A stretch of 64,000 bases of DNA from Acanthococcus lagerstroemiae (Eukaryota > Arthropoda > Insecta > Hemiptera > Eriococcidae): NCBI GenBank assembly GCA_031841125.1, contig CM063113.1, positions 31,827,312 to 31,891,311 on the forward strand, read 5' to 3'. Under the pieces are notes generated by a model that saw only the letters and a list, made by a program, of their open reading frames with translations, was not told the DNA's origin and made no database searches. Shown one piece after another: positions 22,052 through 32,845 of this stretch. The number at the start of each line of letters is the position of its first letter. Position 1 is the first letter of the stretch. The position numbers and the translations under genes were made by a program.

Positions 22052-23556
22052 ATCGGATCGATCGGCACTTTAAGAAGAAGAAACTCCCGAAACAACATAT
22101 TAGAAGTCTTCAAGAATTTCGGCGGTTCTCCGAACGCTCTAAATTTTGAATTTTTAACGATAAGTCGATGAATATTGATTTAATTGGAAAATATTTTAAA
22201 CAAAAATGTTCCTGTCTAGATTTCCCATCGAAATGATTCATTCGTTTTTTCGTAACTGTCCCGAAAATGCCCTAAATAGGAGAGAATTTGCTGTTCATTA
22301 ACACGTATACCTTGTGAAGGAAAACGCAGTTTCCCTAATATTTTTTCGATCTCATCGACTTTAGTAACCAGAATGGATCCAGATCATTCCGGGAATTTTT
22401 TGTCCTCCCTTCACTCTATCTTTCGACACCACTCAGTGAAATTATGTTTTTCTTGTTTTTTTCCGTATAAAAGTGACTTCTTCAGCACAACTTGTAAAAC
22501 TTTAATTAGAAGGAATTAACGAACAGAAGTTCCGACTGAAAGAGCTTCAGAGTCACAAAATTCGATTTTGATATTGATTTGGCAGTAAATTAAAAAGTTA
22601 TAATCCTGATGATGGGGCTGCCCCAAAGTTTTATGTAAAATACAATATGGATGTCATTTATAGGTTTAAAGGGTCACTGAATTTATTTATGATAACCATT
22701 TGCCCTCAATATGAAAATTATAGCACATAAGGAGGGGAAGAAAGCTTTAATTTTAGGATTTCGATAAATGCAATATGAATGTCTTTTTACGATGACAAAT
22801 TGGAAAAATCTGTGATGTGTAATTAATTTTTCTTTTCCCTCTTACTGATTTTAAGCATTTTTTGGTTTCTTGGAAAATTTGATTCTTCAGTTAGAAAAAC
22901 TTGGGACCCTCCCGACTAAGAAAGTAACTACAGTACGTCTCTGTGTAAAAATAATTACTAATTGGTGAATTTTCGTGCGATTATTCGCTGAAGAATTTTA
23001 TCATTATCATTTTCAAATGTAGGTGCTCAAGAAGTTACCCATTCTGGTAATTCAGTTCATTAATTAAATTCTGTCGGTGAACATCGTTAAAAACTATGCG
23101 CTCTGCTGTTTCTGCCATAGATAGCATTAATGATTAAAAAACCGCGATATTTTGCTATTTGAGGTTCATTACCTTTTTTTTTTCCTTCTTCCTTCGTGAG
23201 AGCATCAGTCTAGGGGTTATTAAAACTTAATGGATTATTGTTTACTCCGACGGTCAATACTATGTGTATGTAACGCTATTAGCGAATCCGATTATCGTGA
23301 GAACAGGTGTCATGTGAATTTGACGGTTTTTGTTTATGGAACTTCGAGCTGTAAATTGCTTAATCTTCTCTCATGGTAAAGCAGTCTGATTGAATGGACA
23401 TGTTCAGGAGAAGATTTAGCTGGCGGGTTCAAGTACCCAAGCCTAATATAGGTTTCAGTGGTGGTGGTTAGTTGGTACTTCTTACGGTGTTTGCATTGCC
23501 ATCTGTAGAATTTAACAACTCCGCAGGTCTCAATTTTTATTTTCTATTTTTTGCAG
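22052..23556. other. 3' part of intron A, nothing firm
   Basis: This is AT-rich sequence without recognised repeats. A tRNA-like B-box (GGGTTCAAGTACC) at 23425-23440 lies about 120 bp upstream of the exon, but the rest of a tRNA is not convincing. The intron ends with TTTCTATTTTTTGCAG. Confidence 0.4.
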
Positions 23557-23687
23557 ATGCCGACCAGGATGGCGCGGAGAATTCTGCAACCAGTGTCAAC
23601 TGTACCCAGGCTGCCAGCACGGTTACTGCAACTCACCATACGAGTGCATTTGCGACACCAACTGGGGTGGTATACTCTGCGAAAGAG
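23557..23687 (+). CDS. Ser: Serrate/Jagged-type Notch ligand, internal exon (end of EGF1, all of EGF2)
   Basis: This 131-nt exon sits between a strong acceptor (TTTTTTGCAG) and the donor GTGAGT. Its first base completes the split Glu codon of the 350-410 exon. The next 43 codons start [10 protein letters not shown], supplying cysteines 5 and 6 of EGF1. EGF2 follows, with [12 protein letters not shown], then [14 protein letters not shown], and all six cysteines. It leaves with one base (G) of a split Asp codon completed by the exon at 42053. The WGGILC ending and short loops of EGF2 are typical of the DSL-proximal repeats in Serrate/Jagged and help pack against the DSL domain. The longest open frame over this region is a different one, so it is easily missed. 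From memory, JAG1 exon 6 is also 131 nt. Confidence 0.93.
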
Positions 23688-25329
23688 GTGAGTCCACGTG
23701 ATTTTGTATTCTGTTCATTTCTAATGTACCTACGTTTCTTCTTCGTACGTCAAAATAGCCGAATCGGAGTCATCAATACTGACAGGCAAATAACGACCTA
23801 ATTGATGGCGGAACTGTTGAGAAGTTAAATTTTGGTGAGAAAGTTCGAGTGATTATATTGGTCAATATATTAACTTACCGGAAATTTATGTGTCTCTAAG
23901 CCCCCAGGGGTCAAAATGCTGCCATGATCAGTTTCTGCGCATTTCTTGAGATCAGAGCATCGTAATGGGAAAATACCACCGTAACAATATTTCGTATACA
24001 ATTCTACACAAAATGATATAGGTACTTACTGCATTTTCTTAAAATAGCTGCCATTATGAAGCCAGGTTTAAAAAAACTCTTCTTGATTGCTAAAGATTTA
24101 ACATAAGCCTAATTGACGAAATATTATTTTGATCATATTCCCAATTTCTCCAAGCTTAAAGAAGAGAAAGAGTGTTCATCACTATTGGATTTACTCCTGA
24201 AACCTCATAACCTTTTACCCCCGGAAAATTATCGTCGCTCGTGCTCCACCTCTTAGAAACCACACTTATGAAGTTACGTTTTTAGTATTTCACTGACTTT
24301 AAAGAGGATTTCAGTAGTGGAGGAGACTTTTCGATCTTCCATTACAGAAATAATGAAATTCATGTACCAGTAATGTGACCTTTATTTTTGACCATCGGAA
24401 TTTCATATGAGACACTCCTTAGATCGATTTCAATAAGGAAAATCGTGCAGTTTCAGGTCGATCGGATAAGAGGAATATGTGCATCAATCCCTCCCCTTCC
24501 TATGGCAAAATACTCTCATCGTCCATTAGGTTACTTAGAAAGTTGACAATTAATTGCACATATTCCTTGAAAATCAGAAATTTGGTATAGTTTGTGGGCA
24601 TAATATTCGAGTATAGCTTTGCTCTTTCTCCAAGTTCAAGAATTTCTCGGTAATTCGACAGAGATTGATTTTGTCAAAAAATGTTCTGCAGTCCTGAAAA
24701 ACCACACTTAGAACTTGGTGTTTTTCTTCGTTTTTATCGACTTCTGTAATAACTCCGGTACCTACTCGTATTTATAAATTTTAAACTTTCCGATAGCGTA
24801 TCGTCGAATCGAAGTACGTCTGTTGGGTTTTTAAGGTCCCAGAATATTGGTTTGAATGTAAGCTGAAAACTGTGGCTTCTAAAAGGGGGAGGAAGTTTAA
24901 AATTTTATGCAATAAGATGAGTTTCGCGAAAATTTAACGCGCGAAAAATAAACGAGACGAAAATTTAACGAAATGATATTATTACGTGCGAACTCGCAGT
25001 ATAAAAATTAATTTGATTTAGATAATTTTTCATTTGTCATAAACATTAAATTCTGATAATTCACGTGCATTTTAAATATTATGGTTCGTGATTTTCATAC
25101 TGATATGTCGTGATTTTTTTCTGGGGATTATTTGTCTTTCTACAGTTTATTCGTCACGTTTCCTGTTCATGTTTCTTTTTTACCGGGAAATGTTTTTTTT
25201 CTTGCTGTATATAAATTTTTCCCGTGGAAAGAGTTTATTGTTCCTGTGAATATCATTTTTCGTTCCTGTGGTGATAAATGCATGCCAATAAAGTGATTGA
25301 AAAATTAAAATGAACAGGCACATTTTTCG
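23688..25329. other. 5' part of intron B, nothing recognised
   Basis: This is AT-rich non-coding sequence. Neither transposon ends nor coding domains were recognised before the 3' end of the retrotransposon near 25330. Confidence 0.4.
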
Positions 25330-25389
25330 CCGATCGTCGACCAAACGTGTGTGTGTGAGTACCTCCGGCCATTTTTGGGCATACACCTC

Positions 25390-26761
25390 CACGTAGCTTT
25401 TCCATTTTCTTTTATCCTGCGCTACTCATTGCTACCCGGGGCCCCAGTTCTCTGACGAGTTCATCTCTCTATCTAGTTACTGGCCTACCTATCTTTCTTT
25501 TCCTTTGCAGCATATCCAGTTGAGTACTTTTACTCCCCATATATTGCTATCCGCCTTCGCCAGATGCCCCACATATTTCCACTTTAATTGTTTGACATTA
25601 CATATATCCTATATCCTCGCCTCCAAACATTTCGTATAGTTTTGCATTTGAGGTTTTGTCTACCCCTCGCAGTCCTAGAAGTTTCCTCAACATAGATCTG
25701 AACGTAATTTGTAGCTTCACCATTTGCTTTCCTGTAAGAGACCAGGTTTGCGCTCCATACTATAGGGCTGGTACCGTTGAGCTACATAGTATTTCTATTT
25801 TGAGGGCGGTGTTGAAATTCCGGCAAAATATAGATTTTAATGCCCAGAAGTTGTTCCACCCCTTTTTAATACGCCTCATAATTTCTTTATTATCTCTTTC
25901 TTCAAAACTAATAATCTGTCCCACAGATATTCGATTTCTGTTACCTCTTCTATCTCCTGCCCATCGATTATCAGATTTTTCCTTTCCCTTCTTCCGATTA
26001 TTTTTGATTTGCTACCATTCAGCTTGAGGCCAGCTTTTTTGCATTCCCTCAATAACTCTTCTGCCATTTTCTTCAACTCCTCACTATCTTCTGCAAATAA
26101 AATAATATCGTTTGCGTACCTTAAATTTATTATTAAAAATTCTCCATTTATTTTTAGTCCACTTCGTTTCCACTTCAGATTACGAAATACTTCTTCCAGA
26201 ATGCAGTTCAAGGTGTTTGGCGACATGGTATCCACTTGTCGACCCCCCCCCCTCCAATTCCCTGCCTTTGCTTTTAAGGCTGGCTCTTCCACTCGAATTT
26301 GCATGGCAATTCTGTATGACTTTAATAAACCCGCTTTCAATCCCCTTATTTTCCAGTGTTTTTAACATAAATATTTATGATCCACTGAATCAAATGCCTT
26401 ATGGAAGCCTATGCAAAGCATTTCAATTTCCACATCATATTCATGTGTTTTTTCAATAAATTGGTTCACAACGAAAATATTCTCTACAGTTGAGAAGCCT
26501 CTACTGAATCCCGCCTGTTCATTTCCCTGATGATTTGAATCCAAATGGTTATACATACGTCTCTTTAAGCCTGCCATAAATACTTTACAGATGTTCGATG
26601 TTGAGCATATTGGCCTGTAATTTTCAATGAGTTCCTTCTCCTCTTTTTTGTATAATAATATTATTTCGACCAAGTTCCACTGTTTTGGACATATTTTCAT
26701 AATTAGAATTTTGTTAAACATTTTAGCCAGGTGTGGCACTCTCTGATCGCCAAACCTTTTC
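25390..26761 (-). pseudogene. Reverse transcriptase, palm to C-terminus
   Basis: The translated order starts with KRFGDQRVPHLAKMFNKIL, YKKEEKELIENYRPI, EQAGFSRGFSTVENI and FHKAFDSVDHKYL (motif A). These are followed by TMSPNTLNCILEEVF (motif B), NLRYANDIILFAEDSEEL (motif C), GLKLNGSKSKII, a thumb region, and a C-terminal block with GHLAKADSNIWG, GRPVTRWRDEL and VEVYAQKWPEV. The catalytic YADD has become YAND (AAC codon at about 26110-26112), and there are at least two frameshifts (near 26240 and 26350). It is therefore inactive. Family knowledge: this enzyme performs target-primed reverse transcription in the nucleus. Confidence 0.8.
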
Positions 26762-27012
26762 GGCATTTCCAGTGGCGGATTAAGGTGTGTGGCGCCCTTA
26801 GGCACCAAAATTTTTGCCGCCCCTTATGCAAGCGTTATTAAGGGATGGATGGGTGGGGGTGAATTTTTTTAAAAATAATCCTCAGAAACCGCCACATATT
26901 TCAACTTCTGTTTTTACAATTTTTTTGTGTTTTTATTACAAGTACAAATAATATTAAATTCTAAATTATTGAGTTGTATTTAAAAAACCATACAATTTCA
27001 AACTTTTATCAT

Positions 27013-28422
27013 TTACAAAAATAATTTCTTTCTACTTTTACCAGCAGCAAATTCGTTAACAATTTCATCAAAATCAATCTTATCAACTAATACACTTTCA
27101 ATGCTTAAAATAGCGAGGGAGTTTAATTTTGAGTGAGACAAAGTCGACCTCAAGTAATTTTTAAACGTTTTAAAACGGAAAAAGAACGCTCTGCTGAACA
27201 ATGGCTACAGCCATAGATAAAAAAATTCGCATTGCTATGTCAATATTAGGAAAAGTGAGATTTAATGAATGTTTCTTGAAAAATTCAAAAGATTTGGACC
27301 AATCGTTTATTGGTTCTGTTGATGAGATGTAGCTCTTGTAATGGATACACTCTAAGGGAAAGTTGTCATCAAATTGATCAGCATAAATTTGTTGAAGATT
27401 TTCTGCTTTCTTTATAATTTCTTCAGGCTTCAACTGGTTCAGTTTGAATAAAAAATCGAATCAGTCTACAACAGTGGAGTATGCCAGTTGCCTTTTCTTA
27501 AGTTCAGAACCAATTCTATCTAAGATGGCAAAATACGTATTTATTCTCAAATTATTTCGTCCGCCAAATTCAGGTTCATTTTCTCTTGATTCGCCAGGAA
27601 GAAGTTTTCGAATCTTTCGTCTCTTGTTTTCAGGCTCATAATTTTCGTTGCCATCGGTTAAAATTTTAGCTTCATTTAAAAACTGATTAAACATTTCATC
27701 ATTTCTTAGACTTGAAATTAATTCAGTTAATGATGTATACAAATAATTAACCAAGTTTAATTCTGCCCTTTCTGACTGTAATTGCTTGCTTGTTGTGTGA
27801 AATCTCTGCAAGACTGCATTCCAGAAAACAGACGTGAAAGCAAATTCAAAACGATCAAGGTGCTTCATTAGTCCTTTAGCTTCACAACGGACTTCTGATT
27901 TTTCTGATGGATTATCTGCAATATCCAAGAGTGATTTTTGAATTTCTTTCCAGCTTTTAGTTGAACTATCAGTGGCAAAAAAACGGCTTGACCACCTGGT
28001 TCCATCTACTCGCTTCACCACTTTTTGACCTATTTTCAAATTTCCCATAAGGAGGTCCCACCTGCGAGTAGATGCTGCAAAAAAAGTGAAAACACGTTGC
28101 AGAGCGTTGAAAAATTTTGCTGCTTGGGGAACACATTCTGCGGCACATGTCCCAACTAAATTCAAAGAGTGCGAAGAACAAGGTACATATGTTGCCAAAG
28201 GATTAAGTTTCAAAATTCGAGCCTGCAAACCACTGTAACAGCCGCACATATTACTGGCGTTGTCATATGACTGATCGACGCAATTTTTAATGTCCAAGTC
28301 ATGTAATTTCAGAAAAGAAATTATGACTTCTTCCAAGTGTTCGGATTTGTGACCTACATTTCGGAGAAAACCAACAAACCTTTCCACAGGAACTCCATCT
28401 TTCTGAACGAAAAGTCTCGAAC
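27013..28422 (-). pseudogene. hAT transposase (ZMYM1-like), N-terminally deleted and interrupted
   Basis: The readable protein starts within RLFVQKDGVPVERFVGFL and runs through NCVDQSYDNASNMCG, which holds the second catalytic Asp of the RNase H-like fold. After YVPCSSHSLNLVG, an all-alpha insertion region (RWSSRFFAT, then SLTELISSL) follows, and then the C-terminal dimerisation segment (SAERSFSVLKRLKNYLRST, LNSLAILSIE). A TGA stop at 27461-27463 and a frameshift near 27200 break it. The zinc finger and first catalytic Asp regions are absent. An open frame of 460 codons (27461-28843) overlaps it but is chimeric: its first 27 or so residues belong to the host LINE. Known role of the family: cut-and-paste DNA transposition in the nucleus. 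Confidence 0.85.
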
Positions 28423-28454
28423 TTGAAAATTTAAAGTTGAGGGGAAATAGAAAA

Positions 28455-28610
28455 GTCGAAGAAATAAGATACTTAGGACAAAATATAGCCGTCGATAAAC
28501 AATTCGAAAAAGATATCACCACCAGAATAGCTCTCGCTTGGAAAAAATTTTGGTCACTAAAATTCATAATGAACGGTAAATACCGATTGAAACACAAAAC
28601 CCAAATATGA
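28455..28610 (+). pseudogene. RT thumb fragment captured inside the hAT element
   Basis: The plus strand reads VEEIRYLGQNI, then EKDITTRIALAWKKFWSLKF, ending at a TGA. This is the post-catalytic region of a non-LTR reverse transcriptase. It lies opposite in strand to both the hAT transposase and the host LINE and is not the host's own sequence. It occupies the position of the missing transposase N-terminus, suggesting filler DNA acquired during gap repair. Confidence 0.75.
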
Positions 28611-28769
28611 ACTTTTTTCAGTCTATGTTCGTTTTTCCCCCCTTTTTCCCTCTTTTTAATTTTTCCCCTTTTTTTTTTTTTCTTATTTTCCCCCTTTTTT
28701 AAGTCAAAATTTGCCGCCCTAGGCACGTGCCTAGTGTGCCTTATGGGTAATACGCCATTGGGCATTTCG

Positions 28770-30040
28770 TTCGTAATTCCATCCGGTCCTGGGGCTATGT
28801 CATCTTTCAGTCTATTTAATAGGTATTCCACTTCTCTCTCCATTATTTCCGGGATTCCGTCCTCCTTTCACCCTCCAGTTTTTTCGATTTTTGTTAGCTC
28901 GTTTCGCTCGCGGTAAAAGTCCTCGTAAAAATTTGTTGCTGCCTCTACAATTTCTTCTTGATTTTGAGTCACTTTTTTGTCTGATCTTTTAGCTTCAGCA
29001 TAAGATCTCTCCCGCCATCGAGTTCGAGTCTAACTTTTTTAGGGGACCAACTTTCTTCCAAAATATGAATTTTTTCCTAATCATATTTTTTAATATCTCC
29101 TCTAACATTTTTTTTCACCAATTTTTGTATTTTAGTTAGTTCAGTTTTGTCCAATGATGTTTTATTTCTATTTTTCCAAAGGTTATTCTTCCTGACTCGA
29201 GAGTCTGTTTTGAAAGCTTATCCCTTGTTTTCTCCAAACTCTTCAACCGTGTTTTTTAAAGCTTGGACCATACTGTCGTAGAAATATCCCTCGACTTTCA
29301 TTTCCTCTAGTACTGATTTTAGTTTCTGGCGTGCATCATCTTTCTTTCTGACTGGGATGATCCGCCTTTCTCCCTCTGTACCCTTCCTGTGATTTTTATA
29401 CTGTACTTTCTACGGGATGCTCAATTTACAGTGTGATATGCGGTAGTCTGATGAGAAGCCAACTTTTGACAGTGTTGTTACATCTTTAACTACTGACAGG
29501 TCATTTATTAGTAGGTGGTCAATCTCAGTTTTAGTTTTCCCGTCTGGCGATATCCATGTCCATTTCCTTTTGACTTTTTTTTCTTATAAAAAGCGTTTGC
29601 TGTACATAAGTTAAATTTCTTGGCAATTTCTACTAATCATTCCCCCCTGTCGTTTCTGTCCCCCGCACCAGATGGGCCGCAGTGTTTTGAATTAGCCTCC
29701 CCTCCTACTTTTGCGTTGAAGTCCCCCATTATTACCTGATAGTATTCCTTCTCTTTTTGAATTGTTGCCTCCAGCTCGTCATAAAATTTATCTGCTTCTC
29801 TTCTCTGCTCCGACTATAGGTGCATACACTTGTAAAATTAGCAGTTTTGTCTTCACATCTATTTTCAGTTTTAGTAGGCATATTCTTTCAGATATTATTT
29901 TAATTTCCACAGCATTATTTTTGATATTTTTGTTAATAAACCCACCTCTGTAACCTTTTGTGGAACCAATGTAGTATAGATAGCTGCCTCTCTCCTCCTT
30001 TCTGCCAGTCTTTCTCCATATTTTCTAACTTCCGACACGT
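28770..30040 (-). pseudogene. LINE endonuclease and start of RT
   Basis: On the minus strand the piece reads GGFINKNIKNNAVEIKI, then LLILQVYAPIVGAEKREADK, then YQVIMGDFNAKVGG (the metal-binding GDFN motif of APE-like endonucleases, about 29690-29730). IDHLLINDLSVVKDV and KVGFSSDYRISHC follow, the SDHR-type catalytic end in which the His is Tyr (about 29440-29530). It continues through a degraded linker to LLNRLKDDIAPGPDGITNEM. The N-terminal part of the endonuclease is missing and several frameshifts are present. Confidence 0.78.
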
Positions 30041-30060
30041 TTTTTAAATAATTTTCACTA

Positions 30061-30230
30061 TTACTTGTCATTTTTTAAACATTTTTCCTTCGTGTTCTCA
30101 GTTACAAATCTTTATTAAAAAAGTCAATTTAATTTATATGTGTGTATGGGGGGGGGGGCAAAACTCTTACGGCGCCGCACCACTCCAAATGCCCGGTAAT
30201 AATTTTAGCGCCCATCCGCCCCTGCTGGGG
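30061..30230. mobile_element. Solo hAT-like terminus
   Basis: The right boundary reads GCGCCCATCCGCCCCTG, whose inverse CAGGGGCGGATGGGCGC is a hAT-type end related to that at 26770. No matching left end was found, so only a fragment is called. Confidence 0.4.
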
Positions 30231-30840
30231 CCTGCTTCTGTTCAGAATTTTGAAGAGCCTCAATAATTAAATTTTATGAAAGACTGAAAATTTATCACAA
30301 GAAGATGTCTTTGTTCGTATATGACGTTATTTTCATGAAAATATTCAGGATGAAAAATTATTAGGAAAAATCAACTTTGGGGTTCCAAAAATTAATTCTA
30401 GGCAAAAGATAATTTCTCCACTACATCGATATCGAACAGCCAAAATGGAATTTTCCCCTATAGGTAAATATAGTGAGAATTACTGGAAAATTTTTTGGAC
30501 TGTGCGCATATTTGATACTGACAGGTCAACGTTTTAAGATTATCGGGTTACTCGATGTAACAGGGGCATGTTTGAGATGAGAGATTGGGTGGTCGCTGGT
30601 GGCCATGGTAATCGCATCAATCTCCACGGGGTTGCCCCGATGACTGGACTAGTCCGTGCTAGTCCGTTGGTGGAAGGCGAGATAGCCGGTAAAAGCTGTA
30701 CTGGCAGAAGGTAAAATTCGTGGATGAAGAATCTGCGTCAGTGATTGAACCATATCTCCGTGGGCCTTTTCCATAAAGCTGTGTCGCGTATTTGGATGGT
30801 CACACGGATCGCTCAACTTCCATTAAAGGAGAAAAGAAGA
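30231..30840. other. Intronic sequence, nothing recognised
   Basis: No repeat or coding signal was recognised between the retrotransposon nest and the CpG-rich stretch. Confidence 0.35.
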
Positions 30841-32330
30841 CGAAAATGGAAACCCCAGGATGATTCTGTTGCTGGCGCATTTCTCCTATCGTACGTTAAA
30901 ACAGACGAATCATCATCGCGTGTGCTCGTTTTCATCTCGTGCAAATATTTATTATAACACTCGGGCGATAAACGTGGCGAATTATCGGCTCGTAATCGAC
31001 GTGTCGAAGCCGCGACCAGCTGAGACGTTTGATTCACATTTCGCGCGTCGTTCCGCCTCCTTTTTCCCGGTCCGACGGTCGCGCTGAAACTCGAAGCTGA
31101 CGAAGTCGAGCGCCGCCGCGCCGCAGGTACGCACCGGCGTGTTTTACGCGGAAAAATTGTATCGATTAGCGACGCCGCCGTTGCCGGTGGGCCGTCCTTA
31201 CCGACGAGAACGAAAGCCATTGGCTGGACGAAACTGGCTGCTCGAATAAAACCGTCTCTTCTGTATCCGCCGGTCCGATGATTTACCGGTAACGTGTGAT
31301 TCACGAACGGATATAGGACGTCGACGATCCGACGTAAAAAGTACCTCACTGCCTCTTACCTCTTTCGATCGTTTTTCTCATTATACACGCCGGAATGAGA
31401 ATGCCACTCACTCGATCTTACGCCAGATCTTCCTTCCGTTTCCCTGTCTGGCTTGGTCGGCGTGTATGAGATGACACTTGATTGGCGATAAAAGTGTTCG
31501 CGTAAAACGGTTCGACAAATCGAAGCGGGTTCCGCGGGGCAGATCCGTCGAGGAATCCGGCCACTACTATACGCGACCTGGGAGCTCTTTCCAGGAGGAA
31601 CTCGACGATTTTCCATTTTCTGCTGTCGTCCCAGTCGATCCTCTCGCAGTGCCTATCCGAAGATACGTGGATAGCGCATCCAGCGAGCTAGAATCGATAT
31701 ATCGGTTCCTGGAGTCTTTGGTGCAAGAGCTCGCGGGATTCGCCCCGCGTGCGATCGGCCTATCTCGATAAATTGACGGTTTTCAGTTTTATTCTACGCG
31801 CTTCTCTCTCTCTATCTATCTCGTGCCCATAAGTGGAGCCTCGTTCAATCACCCACACACTGATTCGAGTTCGCTATTTTCACCTTTTCAACTGCCAGCA
31901 ATTGCGCCCGTACAGCTTCGCCGTGCTGCGTCACGATAGAAATCATTTTAGGCAGCGTAGTGTCTGCGTAAGTCTCGTCGTCGACCATCGTAAAGCACGA
32001 GTTGAAATCGTTGCTAGATTAGTGGGACGTATGTAGGAGTATGTAAAAAGTCCTGTGAGTATCGCGTGTGTGATATGCAGGCCTATTATACTCGCATATT
32101 ATGTTCGGTGTTCACGCGTGTGTCGAAATTTCCAGATAAGAGCACAGAGTTACGAAGATGGCTGGCCGATCTCTATTCGCTAATTCGCACAGATGAAATG
32201 GGTTTCCAGCTATGTATCCATTTGTGGAGGTCTGGTTTAGATGTTTTCAGAATCGAAGAAAAACGTCTGAGGGTCAGTGATGGGTGTTCGAAATTATGCC
32301 CACCACTCAAAAGTAAATGGTAGGGGAGAC
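30841..32330. other. Strongly CpG-rich, apparently single-copy stretch
   Basis: CpG density is clearly higher than in the surrounding AT-rich DNA (for example GTCGAGCGCCGCCGCGCCGC near 31106). Long frames exist on both strands at the same place (178 and 75 codons, 97 and 86 codons), as expected when CpG-rich DNA lacks TAA/TAG by chance. No domain or splice context supports an exon. It is a candidate enhancer, cryptic promoter or conserved element by inference. Confidence 0.4.
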
Positions 32331-32845
32331 CTTGGCTGGGTTGTCACAATTTTAGAAACTTAAAAATTCTTAAAGAACTATTGGACCACAAAACTTTAAT
32401 TAGGCTCAAATTGTAGCTACAACCCTTGGCTAGAAAGTTGCGTATGAAAAAATTTCATACGATTGGTCCAAACAATTTTTAAGCGCGGCTACTTTCTTTG
32501 TGACAACTTGCTCTGTACCCGAGTAAATTGTCATACATGATGGAGTACAAGTATTGTGCTAGAAACGTGCTGAAAATGTGCTGAAATGTTTACGAACGTA
32601 TTTTTTGTAACGGGACAGCTTGCCCCGGATTGAGGAAGTTTAGAAAGTACAATTTTTTGGGAGAGGATAATAGGAGAAATGTAATTTTAGGTTCTAATAT
32701 ACCCAAAGGTAGCTTAAGAAATTCTACTTACCACACAGTGTTTGATCTTTGCCAGTACAAAATACTATACACTCATAAGAGTGAACTTCTTGTTTATAAA
32801 ACGTGACTTTTTGCTAAATTTTGTGTTATCAAAATATCAAACCAT
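32331..32845. other. AT-rich stretch, probable MITE remnant
   Basis: It begins GGGGAGACCTTGGCTGGGTT and later contains GGGACAGCTTGCCCC, with loosely repeated 'GACAACTTGC' words. It looks like an old element, but its ends are not clear. Confidence 0.3.

Larger units (their letters stand above)
26770..28760 (-). mobile_element. hAT transposon (1,991 bp) inserted in the LINE RT
   Basis: The termini are CAGTGGCGGATTAAGG (26770) and, inverted, CAATGGCGTATTACCC (28760), typical hAT ends. An exact 8-bp target duplication GGCATTTC flanks it at 26762-26769 and 28761-28768. It encodes a damaged ZMYM1/DUF4371-like hAT transposase on the minus strand. A LINE RT scrap in opposite orientation occupies the place where the transposase N-terminus should be. 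Confidence 0.93.
25330..30060 (-). mobile_element. Non-LTR retrotransposon (RTE-like, endonuclease + RT), split by a hAT element
   Basis: Read on the minus strand, the order is an APE-type endonuclease (about 30000-29400), a linker, the start of RT up to 28769, then the rest of RT and the C-terminal region from 26761 to about 25390. Removing the hAT element 26770-28760 and one copy of the 8-bp duplication rejoins the RT frame at GPDGITNEM followed by KRFGDQ. The element is 5'-truncated inside the endonuclease and carries frameshifts. About 2.7 kb belongs to the LINE itself. The exact clade (RTE or a neighbour) is not decided. Confidence 0.8.

Noticed and set aside
23380..23465. tRNA-like element just upstream of the second exon
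   Set aside because: Only the B-box (GGGTTCAAGTACC) is convincing; the A-box and stems are not.
31356..31771. Coding region in the CpG-rich island (frames on both strands)
   Set aside because: Overlapping frames on opposite strands with no domain are expected where TAA/TAG are rare. There is no transcript-like structure.
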